The position numbers and the translations under genes were made by a program. DNA of 64,000 nucleotides. It comes from Cynocephalus volans. Taxonomy: Eukaryota; Chordata; Mammalia; Dermoptera; Cynocephalidae. Under the pieces are notes generated by a model, which was not told the DNA's origin, did no database searches, and saw nothing but the letters and a program-made list of their open reading frames with translations. Of the stretch, positions 63,718-64,000 are shown piece by piece. Position 1 is the first letter of the stretch, and every line of letters starts with the position of its first letter. Location of the stretch: contig NC_084471.1 of assembly GCF_027409185.1 (NCBI RefSeq), forward strand, positions 4,804,535 to 4,868,534, given 5' to 3'.

Positions 63718-64000
63718 AAACTGACACTGAAAGAAAAAAACAACCCTCTGGGCAGATGAATCCTTACCCCAAGCACAGGTGGTGCCAGAGAAATTTGAAG
63801 CCAGCAATGCCCTGAGAATAACCACTGCAAGTACAAAACCCAAACCCACCTCAACTACTGATGAGATTGACACAGTACCCCACACTAAAGGCCCAGCAGA
63901 AAGAGACATGCCCATTTTCAGTCAGAAGTAGTACTTATCTCCACGATTGTACAAATGATGTCCAGCCTTCAACCAAAATTGAGACATACAAAGAAACAAA

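Overview
This is 64 kb of nuclear DNA from a placental mammal, most probably a colugo (flying lemur, Dermoptera). Two observations support that. The genes are in the conserved order of human 22q13.31 (inverted here): GTSE1 (-), TTC38 (-), PKDREJ (+), then a CpG-island promoter where CDPF1 should begin (+). The recurrent short repeats are tRNA-derived SINEs, in dimeric and hairpin-arm forms, that resemble the colugo CYN family, and no Alu is present. The species call is inference from memory of that SINE family; the gene order is read directly from the exons.

Region by region: positions 1-14.5 kb hold the 5' half of GTSE1 on the minus strand. A noncoding first exon is proposed at about 14493, and coding exons lie at 13976-14054, 6131-6188, 5392-6037, 2376-2546 and 1554-1680, with phases that join. 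The rest of the gene lies to the left of the window. The first large intron (6.2-13.9 kb) is packed with L1 fragments, SINEs and a small DNA-transposon MITE. Positions 14.1-14.8 kb are the GTSE1 CpG-island promoter, with a CCAAT box and a CDE/CHR-like cell-cycle element. Positions 14.8-18.1 kb are intergenic and probably include the TTC38 3'UTR. Positions 18172-39449 hold the complete TTC38 gene: 14 coding exons, all GT-AG, joining to 468 codons plus a stop. Its promoter at 39.2-40.2 kb contains a GC-rich minisatellite. Positions 40.2-49.7 kb are a repeat-rich spacer with an L1 interrupted by Tigger, LTR fossils nested in each other, a processed EEF1G pseudogene lodged in an L1 tail, and an L1 ORF2 fragment. 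Positions 49979-56728 are the intact single-exon PKDREJ gene (2249 aa). Positions 56.7-61.8 kb are its 3'UTR and intergenic DNA. Positions 61.8-62.7 kb are a CpG island that is probably the CDPF1 promoter and noncoding first exon, and the window ends in what should be CDPF1 intron 1.

The genes do not form a functional pathway. GTSE1 is a cell-cycle, microtubule and p53 regulator, TTC38 a TPR protein of unknown role, and PKDREJ a testis/sperm polycystin-family membrane protein. Their adjacency is conserved synteny.

I found no CRISPR array, operon, phage-like system or clearly new gene. The observations most worth a second look are structural: retroposed fragments of unknown origin with clean target-site duplications, an EEF1G retrocopy nested in an L1 tail, an 84-bp near-palindrome made of opposed CA and TG tracts, SINEs whose anticodon arm has become a long hairpin, and tandem repeats in the TTC38 and PKDREJ promoters.
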